In this document: one piece after another, positions 24,721-33,810 of the stretch
Layout: each line of letters starts with the position of its first letter
How positions within the stretch are numbered: position 1 is the stretch's first letter
Assembly (NCBI RefSeq): GCF_000472525.1
Contig: NZ_AWZT01000059.1
Span: 1-33,888, forward strand
DNA: 33,888 bases
Reading direction: 5' to 3'
Source: Paraburkholderia dilworthii
GTDB lineage: Bacteria; Pseudomonadota; Gammaproteobacteria; Burkholderiales; Burkholderiaceae
Made by a program: the position numbers and the translations under genes
The notes under the pieces: generated by a model
What the model was told of the DNA's origin: nothing
Database searches by the model: none
What the model saw: the letters and a program-made list of their open reading frames with translations, nothing else

Positions 24721-24807
24721 CTACTCCGGCGCCCTTATACGCTTTCAGCACCTTGGAACCCCGGCACATCGTCTCCTGACTCACGCGGTTTGCCCCGGGA
24801 CGCAATC

Positions 24808-25839
24808 TTACGCCGCGCACAACTCCCGGACCTCCGCCGCGAAACGCTCGACCGTTTCCGGCTGCGTGTCCCACGCGCACATCAGCCGGCAACCGCCCGC
24901 GCCGATGAACTCGTAGAACTTCCAGCCGCGCGCACGCATCGCCTTCGCGGCTTGCGCGGGCAACTGCGCGAAAACCGCGTTCGACTCGCGCGGAAACATG
25001 ATGCTCACGCCCGGAATTTCCTGCAACCGCGTTTGCAATAGTTGCGCCATAGCGTTTGCATGACGTGCGTTGCGCAACCACACGTCGTTATCAAGCAGAC
25101 CGAGCCACGGTGCGGAAATGAAGCGCATCTTCGACGCGAGTTGGCCCGCCTGCTTCAGACGGTAGGCGAAGTCGTCGGCGAGCGCGCGGTCGAAGAACAC
25201 CACCGCCTCGCCCACCGGCAAACCGTTCTTCGTGCCCCCGAAACAAAGCACGTCGACGCCCGCGCGCCAAGTGATCTCGGACGGATGCACGTCCAGCGCT
25301 GCAACGGCATTCGCAAACCGCGCGCCGTCCATATGCACTTTCAGATGACGCCGCTTGGCTATCGCGGCGATCGCACGCACCTCCTCGACGGTGTAGACAG
25401 TGCCCACTTCCGTCGACTGCGTGAGTGTCACGACTTTTGGCTTCGGATAGTGAATGTCGGCGCGGCGCGTGACGACCGCCTCGATGGCATCCGGCGTGAG
25501 CTTGCCGCCGATGCCCGGCGCCGTCAGCAGCTTCGAGCCGCCGGAGAAGAATTCAGGGCCGCCGCATTCGTCGGTTTCGATGTGGGCGAGTTCGTGGCAG
25601 ATCACCGAGTGGTACGACTGGCACAGCGACGCGAGTGCAAGCGAATTGGCTGCCGTGCCGTTGAACACGAAGAACACTTCACAGTCGGTCTGGAACAGTT
25701 CGCGCAGACGGTCGCATACCTGATTGGTCCACGAGTCGTCGCCGTAGGCCGGTTCGTGGCCGCTGTTGTTGGCGGCGATCAGCGCGTCGAGCGCTTCAGG
25801 ACAGATGCCGGCGTAGTTGTCGGACGCGAAATGTTGCAT
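24808..25839 (-). CDS. Low-specificity L-threonine aldolase
   Basis: A 343-residue PLP enzyme of the beta-eliminating lyase / threonine aldolase family that splits L-threonine or allo-threonine into glycine and acetaldehyde. Family segments are FASDNYAGICPEAL at the start, EPAYGDDSWTNQVCDRL, FVFNGTAANSLAL, the HMDGARFANAVAAL strand and the PLP lysine in CFGGTKNGLPVGEA. The ATG at 25839 fits the family N-terminus. A TTG at 25860 would add seven residues, and neither has a clear ribosome site. It is flanked by the tandem-repeat gap downstream and a 327-base gap upstream (25840-26166), in which I see no gene and only weak promoter-like sequence (TAAAAT on the minus strand at 25890-25895). Confidence 0.92.
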   Translation of the reverse strand: MQHFASDNYAGICPEALDALIAANNSGHEPAYGDDSWTNQVCDRLRELFQTDCEVFFVFNGTAANSLALASLCQSYHSVICHELAHIETDECGGPEFFSGGSKLLTAPGIGGKLTPDAIEAVVTRRADIHYPKPKVVTLTQSTEVGTVYTVEEVRAIAAIAKRRHLKVHMDGARFANAVAALDVHPSEITWRAGVDVLCFGGTKNGLPVGEAVVFFDRALADDFAYRLKQAGQLASKMRFISAPWLGLLDNDVWLRNARHANAMAQLLQTRLQEIPGVSIMFPRESNAVFAQLPAQAAKAMRARGWKFYEFIGAGGCRLMCAWDTQPETVERFAAEVRELCAA

Positions 25840-26166
25840 GACGGGCGGCGCGACCGGCAACCGACGCGCGGGGATGGCGGAAAGCGGTCATTTTAGTGCC
25901 ACCGTGCATGATTTGTTTTTCGATTGAGGAGGAGCAGGAAACGGCGGTGGGGGTTGGGCGCGGGCGAGCGAGCGCGGGCCTTGCGCTGCAGGCGGGCTCC
26001 TCGGGTATGTACCGCAGGTGTCTTGCCGAGAGGGTTCAACCGCGCGCGCCCAGCCTAGGTGTCTGACCGCGGACGTCTTGTCGCCGGTGCCCTGCCGTCG
26101 GCGTCCAACGGCAGCCGTTAAGCCACTGCGATTAACCATCATATTTCGACAGCAGCGGCGCCCGCC

Positions 26167-27846
26167 TCAACCGCAGCCGCAGTCCGGCATGCGCCCTCGT
26201 CCGCGGGGCATCCGTGCGACGACGACGAGAACGACCGCGCCCAACAGCAGCGCGCCGGCCGCCAGCCATAAAGCAGGCGAAAAAGAGCCGGTGTGCGCGG
26301 CGATCGGTGCAGCGACCAGCGGTCCAACGATCTGACCCATGCCATAGGCGGCCGTCGCATAGCCCATCAGGCCGGCCGCGTTATCGCCGCGCAGGCGCCG
26401 CGCCTCGCGCATCGCGAACAACGTAATCGCGGTAAATGGGACGCCGATCAGAATGCTTCCGACCGAGAACCCCCCCGCCGTCGGCCACACAATGCCGAGC
26501 GCGATACCGCAGGCTTGCAGCACGTAGCTGCCGGCCAGCAGCACGCGGTTGTCCAGATGCAACGGCAGGCGCGCAGCCAGCAATGCACCGACGATCAGCG
26601 CCGCGCCGAACATCGGCCAGAAGAGGTCGGGCCACGGCGAGCCGGGCAGCGCATGGCGCGCGATCACCGGCAGGAACGTCGCAGTGATGATGTAGCCGAA
26701 GCCGGGCACACCGTACAGCGCGACGAGCCAGAAGGCGTCCGCGCGATGGGGGCTGCGCTCGTCGCTCGCGGTGCGTCGGGTTGCGCCGGCATAGTCGCCT
26801 CGCGCGGTAGCATTGGGCGTCGCGTTGGCAGGATCGTTCGGTGCGGTTGCGTCGGAAGTCGCGTTGGCAGGATCGGTTGCGTCGGGCGTCGCGTTGGCAG
26901 GATCGTTCGCAGCGGTTGCATCGGGTATCGCATTGGGAGGACCGTTCGGTGCGGTCGCGCCAGAAGTCGCAGTGGCAGACTCATTTGCTGCCCTTGCGCT
27001 GGGCGTCGCGGCGGCAAAACCGTTTGCTGCAGTTGCTGAGCCGGAGGTCGCAACAGCAAAGCCCTCTGTCACTATAGCGCCCCTCGTCGGAAGGCCTGAA
27101 CCGGACGCGCCAGGCTCGCCCGCTGGTCGAGCGACGCCGCCAGCGCCTACCGCGAGCGATTTGCTCGCGGCCCTCTCGCCCCTCGCCAGCGCTTTAACCA
27201 AAGGCGCCGAGCCGCGATGCGCAGACCGCGTATCAGAATCGACAGGGGCGCCAAACGCCGGCCAAACCGCCACCGCCAGCACCGCCGAAATCAAGCCGAA
27301 ACCGATCCACCCGGCCGTTGCGCCATACCCGCCGGCCACGCTAACCAGCAAACCAGTCCCGACGATGCCGACCCCCGGCCCCGTATAAATCACGCCGCTC
27401 CATGCAGGCTGACCGAGTTCCGCGAGCCGACGCAAACCCCATTGCGACGCGAACACGAAAGTCCACGCGCTCACCGCCCCGGCGATGAAACGTACCGCCG
27501 CCCACACCCAGAACTGATTCGTGACGCCCATTGCCAGCGTCAACAGAACAGTCAGCACGAGCCCCGAACGCACGACTCGCGCGGGCTCCACGCGCAACGC
27601 CGCACACGTGAGCGCGCCCACAAAGTAGCCCGCGTAATTGAACGACGCGAGCCAGCCGCCATGCTGGATGTCGATCGGCGGCTGACCCAATGCGCCGCCG
27701 TGCAGCATCAACGGCAATAGCGGTGTGAACGCAAACCGCCCGATTCCCAGCGCGACGGCCAGCGTCAGCATGCAGGCGAACGCTGCGCGCCGGGCCGCGT
27801 GTGGCTCTGCCGGCATGGGCGGGGCTTTGGAAGCGAGGTCGTTCAT
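26167..27846 (-). CDS. MFS transporter, YbfB/YjiJ-like, with repeat-expanded central loop
   Basis: A 559-residue membrane transporter. The N-terminal half starts with ACMLTLAVALGIGRFAFTPLLPLML, typical of the YbfB/YjiJ family, and has six hydrophobic segments. The C-terminal half begins at FWLVALYGVPGFGYIITATFLPVIAR. Family members are about 400 residues. The extra ~170 residues sit between the halves and are an Ala/Thr/Asn/Pro-rich, 13-residue-periodic tract (for example DATAPNDPANATP). The ATG at 27846 fits the family. A GTG at 27912 would add 22 residues, and neither has a strong ribosome site. It is divergent from a LysR regulator, a common pairing for this family. Substrate unknown. Confidence 0.88.
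   Translation of the reverse strand: MNDLASKAPPMPAEPHAARRAAFACMLTLAVALGIGRFAFTPLLPLMLHGGALGQPPIDIQHGGWLASFNYAGYFVGALTCAALRVEPARVVRSGLVLTVLLTLAMGVTNQFWVWAAVRFIAGAVSAWTFVFASQWGLRRLAELGQPAWSGVIYTGPGVGIVGTGLLVSVAGGYGATAGWIGFGLISAVLAVAVWPAFGAPVDSDTRSAHRGSAPLVKALARGERAASKSLAVGAGGVARPAGEPGASGSGLPTRGAIVTEGFAVATSGSATAANGFAAATPSARAANESATATSGATAPNGPPNAIPDATAANDPANATPDATDPANATSDATAPNDPANATPNATARGDYAGATRRTASDERSPHRADAFWLVALYGVPGFGYIITATFLPVIARHALPGSPWPDLFWPMFGAALIVGALLAARLPLHLDNRVLLAGSYVLQACGIALGIVWPTAGGFSVGSILIGVPFTAITLFAMREARRLRGDNAAGLMGYATAAYGMGQIVGPLVAAPIAAHTGSFSPALWLAAGALLLGAVVLVVVARMPRGRGRMPDCGCG
26819..27046 (-). repeat. In-frame ~39-base repeats in the MFS central loop
   Basis: Starting from GTCGC- or ATCGC-type boundaries, units run 26819-26857 (39 bases), 26858-26887 (30), 26888-26926 (39), 26927-26965 (39), 26966-27004 (39) and 27005-27046 (42). 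All lengths are multiples of three, so the frame is kept. The units become more divergent towards the higher coordinates. Confidence 0.8.
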
Positions 27847-27985
27847 AGGTGGCCGGTCAAAGGAAAAGCGCGCGAAGCGCAGGAACCCGCGAGACACCGC
27901 GGAGATTCGCACAAGCCGCTACGCGGCCAGCCGCAGCCAAAGCAGCCCGACGGCCACTCCTGAGCTGAGGCTGTTCCATATTAGC

Positions 27986-28021
27986 TTGACGATCCAATCA
28001 TGAAAAATGAATAATTTGGAT
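27986..28021 (+). promoter_or_regulatory. Promoter and candidate autoregulatory site of the LysR gene
   Basis: TTGACG (27986-27991) and AATAAT (28010-28015) are spaced by 18 bases, each one mismatch from consensus. ATCCAA (27992-27997) and TTGGAT (28016-28021) form an inverted repeat around and inside this promoter, a plausible LysR-type operator in the region shared with the divergent MFS gene. Confidence 0.5.
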
Positions 28022-28045
28022 ATCATCCATCGCCTGGAGAGAATC

Positions 28046-29062
28046 GTGGACTTGGCCGCCTTGACGATTTTTCGGGCCGTCGTGCGCGAAAACGGCGTGA
28101 CGCGCGCCGCGGCGAAGCTCAATCGCGTGCAATCGAACGTCACGACGCGCATCAAACAGCTTGAGGAGCAACTCGGAGCGGACCTCTTTATCCGCGATGG
28201 GCGGCGCCTCGTGCTGACGCCTGCCGGCGAGACACTGTTGCCCTACGCCGAACGACTGCTCGCTCTCGCCGACGAAGCGCGCCACGCGGTGCGCGCGGAC
28301 CGGCCGAGCGGACGACTGCGTTTGGGCACGATGGAAAGCGTCGCGGCGACGCGTCTTCCAGGATTGCTGGCGCGCTATCACCAGCAATGGCCCGACGTCG
28401 CACTCGAACTCGAAACCGGCACGACGGGCAAGCTGATCGAGCGGGTGCGCGAATTCGAAGTGGACGCCGCGCTGGTGGCCACGCCGCTAGACCCGGCGGC
28501 CCTCGGCGAGTTGTTCGAGACCGTGCCGGTGTTCAGGGAAGAACTGGTGATGCTGACGCCGCGCGGGCATCGGCCGATTCGCGAAGTCCGCGATATCGCG
28601 TTGTCGACGCTGGTCGCGTTCGAACGCGGCTGCGCTTACCGGGCCTATATCGAGAAGTGGTATCTGGAGCACGGCGTGAGGCCTGCGCGGGTGCTGGAAC
28701 TCGGCTCGTATCACGCGATCGTGGCTTGCGTGGCCGCGGGCGCTGGCGTGGCGGTTGCGCCGCGGTCGGTGCTGGGACTTCAAGCGGACGCAAGCAATAT
28801 CGCGGTGCATGACCTGCCGGATATTGGCGTGGTCGAGACGTTGCTCGTCTGGCGACGCGGGCATTTTTCGTCGGCTCTCAATGCGCTGAAGCAGACTCTC
28901 GTCGCGCAGGAGAACGCGGCGGGTTTGGCGGGGACGGAGGGTGCGGGTGCGGGTGCAGCAGGTGCAGGCGCAGTTGCGGATGCACATGCCGTCGTGGATG
29001 CAGGTCGGGATGCAGATGCAGACGCAACCGTTCGGCCAGGCCTGGGCGCTCGCGTTGCCTGA
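28046..29062 (+). CDS. LysR-family transcriptional regulator
   Basis: A 338-residue regulator: N-terminal winged helix-turn-helix (DLAALTIFRAVVRENGVTRAAAKLNRVQSNVTTRI, within residues 2-37) followed by a LysR effector-binding domain (RLRLGTMESVAATRLPGLLARYHQQWPDVALEL onward). The last ~45 residues are an Ala/Gly/Asp-rich low-complexity tail encoded by degenerate GGTGCA-like repeats, beyond the normal LysR end (~290). The GTG at 28046 is chosen because GGAGA lies about six bases upstream and the family starts near DLAALTIF. The in-frame ATG at 28007 lies inside the predicted promoter and has no ribosome site. It is divergent from the MFS transporter and probably controls it. The tail makes the C-terminus unusual. 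Confidence 0.9.
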   Translation: MDLAALTIFRAVVRENGVTRAAAKLNRVQSNVTTRIKQLEEQLGADLFIRDGRRLVLTPAGETLLPYAERLLALADEARHAVRADRPSGRLRLGTMESVAATRLPGLLARYHQQWPDVALELETGTTGKLIERVREFEVDAALVATPLDPAALGELFETVPVFREELVMLTPRGHRPIREVRDIALSTLVAFERGCAYRAYIEKWYLEHGVRPARVLELGSYHAIVACVAAGAGVAVAPRSVLGLQADASNIAVHDLPDIGVVETLLVWRRGHFSSALNALKQTLVAQENAAGLAGTEGAGAGAAGAGAVADAHAVVDAGRDADADATVRPGLGARVA

Positions 29063-29265
29063 TTGCCCGCTGTAGCGCTGGACGCCTCCCGGCTGTTTCC
29101 AATGGGCCACTGGACGTCACGCCCGACTTACGTCGCGTCAAGAGGCAAGCCAGAAACCCCGAGCCGAAAAACCGGCCGAGCAAAAAAAATCGGGCCACGG
29201 GCCACGCCAACAATCCGGCGCCCCGCGTGATCCAATTCCGCTGTCTTTAGCCAGTTTCAGCTTGC

Positions 29266-29285
29266 CCCGGCCAATGACGGCCGGG
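29266..29285 (-). terminator. Candidate alaS terminator hairpin
   Basis: CCCGGCC (29266-29272) and GGCCGGG (29279-29285) pair with a six-base loop, 12 bases past the alaS stop. There is no T-tract on the alaS side, so it is a partial terminator at best. The rest of the 234-base gap 29063-29296 shows nothing else clear. Confidence 0.4.
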
Positions 29286-29296
29286 TCGAAAATCCA

Positions 29297-31921
29297 TTAA
29301 AGCTGCGCTTCGACCCAACCCTTCACGCCAGCGAGCGCCGCGGGCAGATTAGCCGGTTCCGTGCCGCCGGCTTGTGCCATATCCGGCCGACCGCCGCCCT
29401 TGCCGCCAACCTGCTGTGCAACGAAGTTGACGAGTTCGCCCGCCTTGACCTTCTTGCTTGCGTCCGCCGTGACGCCGGCAATCAGGCTGACCTTGCCACC
29501 TTCGACGGAAGCCAGCACGATCGCCGCGCTCTTCAGTTTGTCCTTGAGCTTGTCGACGGTTTCGCGCAGCGTCTTGACGTCCGCGCCCTCGAGCGTGGCG
29601 GCGAGAACCTGCACGCCGGCCACTTCGATTGCCTGTCCGGCGAGTTCGTCCCCCTGGCTCGAGGCCATCTTCGACTTGAGCGCGCTCAATTCCTTTTCGA
29701 GCTGCTTCACCTGATCCTGCACTTGCGTGATGCGTTGCGTCAGTTCCGACGGTTGCGCCTTCAGCACGGCCGCCGCGGCGTTGATGCGCGCGTCGAGATC
29801 CTGCACGAAGCGCACCGCGTTGTCGCCCGTGATTGCTTCCACTCGACGAATACCCGCCGCCACACCGCCTTCCATCACGATCTTGAAAAGGCCGATATCG
29901 CCGGTGCGGTGCACGTGCGTGCCGCCGCACAGCTCGCGTGAGAAGCCAAGATCGAGCACGCGCACTTCGTCGCCGTATTTCTCGCCGAACAGCGCCATCG
30001 CGCCGCCCTTCACCGCTTCGTCGAACGACATGACGCGCACGATGCCCGGCGCGTTCGCCAGCACTTCAGCGTTCACGATTTCCTCGACGCGGCGGATCTG
30101 CTCGTCCGTCATCGGTGCGTTATGCGCGAAGTCGAAACGTGTCTTGTCCGGATCGACGAGCGAGCCTTTCTGCTGCACATGCGAACCGAGCACTTCTCGC
30201 AGCGCCTTGTGCATCAGGTGCGTGGCCGAGTGGTTGCGAGCCGTGCGCGCGCGGCGCACTGCGTCGATTTCGGCCTTGACGACGTCGCCCACCTTCAGCG
30301 TGCCCTGTTCGAGCGTGCCGTGATGACCGACTACGTCGGCCTGGACCTTCAGCGTGTCGGTCACCGCAAAGCGCACGCTGGCATTCGCGAGCAAGCCCTG
30401 GTCGCCGACCTGGCCACCAGACTCCGCGTAAAACGGCGTGTGGTCCAGCACGACGACAGCCTGTTGACCGTGCGTGATTTCCTGCACCGACGCGCCGTCT
30501 ACATACAGCGCGACTACCTTTGCGTCGTCGAAGACGATCTCTTCGTAGCCGTGGAACGTGGTCTTGGAGCCCGAATATTCGAGGCCTTGCGCCATTTTGA
30601 ACTTGCCGGCCGCACGAGCCTGTTCGCGCTGACGCGCCATCGCTTCGTCGAAGGCCGCTTCGTCGACGGTCACTTCGCGCTCGCGGCACACGTCCGCGGT
30701 CAGGTCGAGCGGGAAGCCATATGTATCGTGCAACTTGAACGCAAGCTCGCCGTCGAGCGTCTTGCCGCCCTTCTTTTCCAGGTCGGCCAGCGCATTCTCG
30801 AGAATCGACATGCCGTGCTCGATGGTCTCGAAGAAGCGCTCTTCTTCCTGACGCAGCACGTCGGTCACGCGCTGCTCCGCGTCCTTCAATTCCGGATAGG
30901 CGCCGCCCATTTGTGCGACCAGATCGGCCACCATGCGGTGAAAGAACGAGCCCTTCTTGCCGAGCTTGTAGCCATGACGGATAGCGCGGCGCACGATACG
31001 GCGCAGCACGTAGCCGCGGCCTTCGTTGCCAGGAATCACGCCGTCGACGATCAGGAACGAGCACGCGCGAATGTGGTCGGCGATCACCTTCAGCGAATTA
31101 TTCGTCAGATCGCTCACGCCGGTTTCACGCGCGGCAGCCTGAATGAGCGCCTGAAACAGGTCGATCTCATAGTTGCTGTGCACATGCTGCAACACCGCGG
31201 CGATACGCTCGAGACCCATGCCGGTGTCGACGCACTGCTTGGGCAGCGGCGTCATGTTGCCCTGCGCGTCGCGATTGAACTGCATGAACACGAGATTCCA
31301 GATCTCGATGTAGCGGTCGCCGTCTTCTTCGGGTGACCCCGGCGGCCCGCCCCAAACGTCCGGGCCGTGGTCGTAGAAAATTTCCGAGCACGGGCCGCAC
31401 GGGCCGGTGTCGGCCATTTGCCAGAAGTTGTCCGACGCGTAACGCGCGCCCTTGTTGTCGCCGATGCGGATGATGCGCTCGACAGGCACGCCCACTTCCT
31501 TCGCCCAGATGTCGTGCGCTTCGTCGTCCTCGTGATACACGGTGACCCACAGCTTGTCTTTCGGCAACTGGTAGACGCCCGTCAGCAACTCCCACGCGTA
31601 GTGGATCGCGTCGCGCTTGAAGTAGTCGCCGAACGAGAAGTTGCCCAGCATTTCGAAGAACGTATGGTGACGTGCCGTATAGCCGACGTTTTCCAGGTCG
31701 TTATGCTTGCCGCCCGCGCGCACGCTGCGCTGTGCGGTCGTGGCGCGCGAATACGGACGTGATTCAGCGCCGAGGAACACATCTTTGAACTGCACCATTC
31801 CCGAATTGGTGAAGAGCAGCGTCGGGTCGTTGCCGGGCACAAGGCTCGACGAGCGAACGATCGTATGGCCCTTCGATTCGAAGAACTTGAGGAATTTCTC
31901 GCGGATTTCGGCGGCTTTCAT
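29297..31921 (-). CDS. alaS: Alanine--tRNA ligase
   Basis: Class II synthetase that charges tRNA-Ala and edits serine and glycine mischarging. The 874-residue length matches the bacterial enzyme. The catalytic core starts EIREKFLKFFESKGHTIVRSSSLVP and includes class II motif 2 in ARHHTFFEMLGNFSFGDYFK. The editing domain has the zinc motif HSATH (RNHSATHLMH) with the later CGGTH (ELCGGTHVHRTGD). The C-Ala dimerisation domain ends in GKGGGRPDMAQAGG. The ATG at 31921 gives the standard N-terminus. No strong ribosome site is seen. A -10 box for it lies at 32008-32013. Confidence 0.98.
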   Translation of the reverse strand: MKAAEIREKFLKFFESKGHTIVRSSSLVPGNDPTLLFTNSGMVQFKDVFLGAESRPYSRATTAQRSVRAGGKHNDLENVGYTARHHTFFEMLGNFSFGDYFKRDAIHYAWELLTGVYQLPKDKLWVTVYHEDDEAHDIWAKEVGVPVERIIRIGDNKGARYASDNFWQMADTGPCGPCSEIFYDHGPDVWGGPPGSPEEDGDRYIEIWNLVFMQFNRDAQGNMTPLPKQCVDTGMGLERIAAVLQHVHSNYEIDLFQALIQAAARETGVSDLTNNSLKVIADHIRACSFLIVDGVIPGNEGRGYVLRRIVRRAIRHGYKLGKKGSFFHRMVADLVAQMGGAYPELKDAEQRVTDVLRQEEERFFETIEHGMSILENALADLEKKGGKTLDGELAFKLHDTYGFPLDLTADVCREREVTVDEAAFDEAMARQREQARAAGKFKMAQGLEYSGSKTTFHGYEEIVFDDAKVVALYVDGASVQEITHGQQAVVVLDHTPFYAESGGQVGDQGLLANASVRFAVTDTLKVQADVVGHHGTLEQGTLKVGDVVKAEIDAVRRARTARNHSATHLMHKALREVLGSHVQQKGSLVDPDKTRFDFAHNAPMTDEQIRRVEEIVNAEVLANAPGIVRVMSFDEAVKGGAMALFGEKYGDEVRVLDLGFSRELCGGTHVHRTGDIGLFKIVMEGGVAAGIRRVEAITGDNAVRFVQDLDARINAAAAVLKAQPSELTQRITQVQDQVKQLEKELSALKSKMASSQGDELAGQAIEVAGVQVLAATLEGADVKTLRETVDKLKDKLKSAAIVLASVEGGKVSLIAGVTADASKKVKAGELVNFVAQQVGGKGGGRPDMAQAGGTEPANLPAALAGVKGWVEAQL

Positions 31922-32007
31922 AGCGTGCGGGGGACGGTCCTGACTGTTTCCAGACTTTTACCGGCGGCATCGTGAGATGCGCCAACTGTTTGTTTCTTAA
32001 ACGACTG

Positions 32008-32013
32008 ATTATA
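32008..32013 (-). promoter_or_regulatory. Candidate -10 element of the alaS promoter
   Basis: A perfect TATAAT on the minus strand lies 86 bases before the alaS ATG, in the 348-base divergent gap 31922-32269. The -35 position has no good match. The gap also holds a small inverted repeat, CGTCAT (32155-32160) and ATGACG (32168-32173), upstream of the CoA-transferase gene, which could be an operator. No gene is seen in the gap. Confidence 0.45.
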
Positions 32014-32269
32014 CGGGATCGGCGCCCTCGCGCGGCGCGCTGCCGCGTCGTTAGCCGTTCGGCCAGGTTGCACCGGGCAGCGTGAGACAGCGGGATGCGT
32101 TCGAGTCGTGCCAGGCCTGCATTTGTCTCGCGTTGAGATCGGGTTCAGGTTGCGCGTCATTCGTCTTATGACGTTTGGCCGACTGCGCCGGCTCACGCTA
32201 ATCGCTTAAGATTGTCCGCATCCGCGGCGCCTTGCGCGCCGCCTGCTCACATTGGAGACATCGACAAAC

Positions 32270-33490
32270 ATGGGCGCTCTCAGTCATATCCGCGTGCTGG
32301 ATCTCACCCGCGTGCTCGCCGGCCCGTGGTGCGCGCAGACGCTTGCCGATTTCGGCGCAGACGTGATCAAGATAGAACGCCCCGACGTGGGCGACGACAC
32401 GCGCCACTGGGGTCCTCCGTACCTCAAGACGCCCGAAGGCGCGGACACGCGCGAGGCAGCCTACTATCTCGCCGCGAACCGCAACAAGCGCTCGGTGACC
32501 GTCGACATCGCGTCGCCCGAAGGCCAGCGGATCATTCGCGAACTGGCCGCGCAAAGCGACGTGGTGCTGGAGAACTACAAGGTCGGACAGCTGAAGAAAT
32601 ACGGCCTGGATTACGCGTCGCTGAAAGAAGTGAAGCCGGACCTGATCTATTGCTCGGTCACCGGCTTCGGCCAAACCGGACCGTATGCGCAGCGGGCGGG
32701 CTACGACTTCATCGTGCAGGGCATCGGCGGATTCATGAGTATTACCGGCGAGCGCGACGGCCTGCCGGGCGGCGGTCCGCAAAAGGCCGGCGTAGCAATT
32801 GCCGACCTGATGACCGGCATGTATTCGACCATCGCCGTGCTCACCGCGCTCACGCACCGCGACCGCACGGGCGAAGGCCAATACATCGACATGGCGTTGC
32901 TCGATGTGCAGGTCGCCATGCTCGCCAACATGAATTCGAACTACCTCGCGAGCGGCCAGCCGCCGGTCCGCTGGGGCAACGCCCATCCGAACATCGTGCC
33001 GTACCAGACCTTCCAGACACGCGATGGCTGGATCATCGTCGCGGTCGGCAACGACGGGCAGTTCCGCAAGTTCGTCGAGGTGGGCCAACGCCCGGAACTT
33101 GCCGAAGACGAGCGTTTCGCGACCAATCCCGCACGCGTGCGCCACCGCGATGTGCTCGTGCCGATCCTCGCGGAGATGGTCCGTCTGCAAGGCAAGCAGC
33201 AATGGATCTCGGCGCTGGAGGCGGCCGGCGTCCCCTGCGGGCCGATCAACGATCTCGCTGAAGTGTTCGAAAACGAGCAGGTGGTGGCGCGCGGCATGCA
33301 GGTCGATCTGCCGCATCCGTCGGGCGGCACGGTCAAGCTGGTGCGCAATCCGATCAATATGACGGGCACACCGCCGCAGGCGCTCACTCATCCGCCGACG
33401 CTCGGAGAGCATACGGAAAACGTGCTGCGCGATGTGCTCGGTTATGGCGACGAACGGATCGCGGCGTTGCGCGGGCAATCCGTGATTTGA
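32270..33490 (+). CDS. CaiB/BaiF family (class III) CoA-transferase
   Basis: A 406-residue enzyme that moves CoA between carboxylic acids through an aspartyl-CoA thioester. Family segments: IRVLDLTRVLAGPWCAQTLADFGADVIKIE at the start, KRSVTVDIASPEGQ, YCSVTGFGQTGPYA, the catalytic Asp in GVAIADLMTGMYS, GEGQYIDMALLD, and the C-terminal GVPCGPINDLAEVFENEQVVARGM. It most resembles formyl-CoA or succinyl-CoA:dicarboxylate (glutarate-type) transferases. The acids cannot be told from sequence. The ATG at 32270 fits the family start. GGAG lies 12 bases upstream, slightly far. A TTG at 32252 would add six residues. It is divergent from alaS. Confidence 0.93.
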   Translation: MGALSHIRVLDLTRVLAGPWCAQTLADFGADVIKIERPDVGDDTRHWGPPYLKTPEGADTREAAYYLAANRNKRSVTVDIASPEGQRIIRELAAQSDVVLENYKVGQLKKYGLDYASLKEVKPDLIYCSVTGFGQTGPYAQRAGYDFIVQGIGGFMSITGERDGLPGGGPQKAGVAIADLMTGMYSTIAVLTALTHRDRTGEGQYIDMALLDVQVAMLANMNSNYLASGQPPVRWGNAHPNIVPYQTFQTRDGWIIVAVGNDGQFRKFVEVGQRPELAEDERFATNPARVRHRDVLVPILAEMVRLQGKQQWISALEAAGVPCGPINDLAEVFENEQVVARGMQVDLPHPSGGTVKLVRNPINMTGTPPQALTHPPTLGEHTENVLRDVLGYGDERIAALRGQSVI

Positions 33491-33528
33491 AGAATGCGGT
33501 CAACGCTTGGGCAGGAGGCGCGCGGGAG

Positions 33529-33600
33529 GTGCGTTGGGCGTGGGATGGTCGTGCCGTTGGTCGTGGGATGGACGTGCGTTGGGCGTGAGTTGGGCTCGTG
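33529..33600. repeat. Imperfect short repeats downstream of the CoA-transferase gene
   Basis: GTGCGTTGGGCGTG occurs at 33529-33542 and 33574-33587, and CGTGGGATGG at 33539-33548 and 33562-33571, giving an imperfect ~23-base periodicity in a G- and T-rich stretch. It lies in the 320-base gap 33491-33810, in which no gene is seen, between the CoA-transferase gene and the insertion sequence. Confidence 0.6.
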
Positions 33601-33810
33601 AGTGGCCCGCGGACTGGCCGAAGTGTCGGGCAGCGTATTGGGCCGGTGTTGGCCCGTGCACGCTGGTCCCGGCATTGGTGCGGATGTTCGCCGCATGCCC
33701 GCCGCGCATTCGCCGCGTGTCGCACAGCGTCTTTGCCCCGCGCGTTGGCTCACGAATAGCCCGGCGAATCGGCGCACGGACTAGCCGCAGGTCGGCGCAG
33801 GCAATGGTTA

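Noticed and set aside
24575..24725. Possible CRISPR array
   Set aside because: Units are 8 and 16 bases and directly adjacent, with no unique spacers and no cas genes nearby. These are simple tandem repeats.
24389..24916. Plus-strand open frame with repeated LRYFATS residues
   Set aside because: The repeats in the peptide only mirror the 8-base DNA array, which is not frame-preserving. There is no domain, and the frame overlaps the Nudix and threonine aldolase genes.
31922..32196. Minus-strand 92-codon open frame upstream of alaS (31918-32196)
   Set aside because: It covers the alaS promoter region, has no motif or ribosome site, and reads as intergenic sequence.
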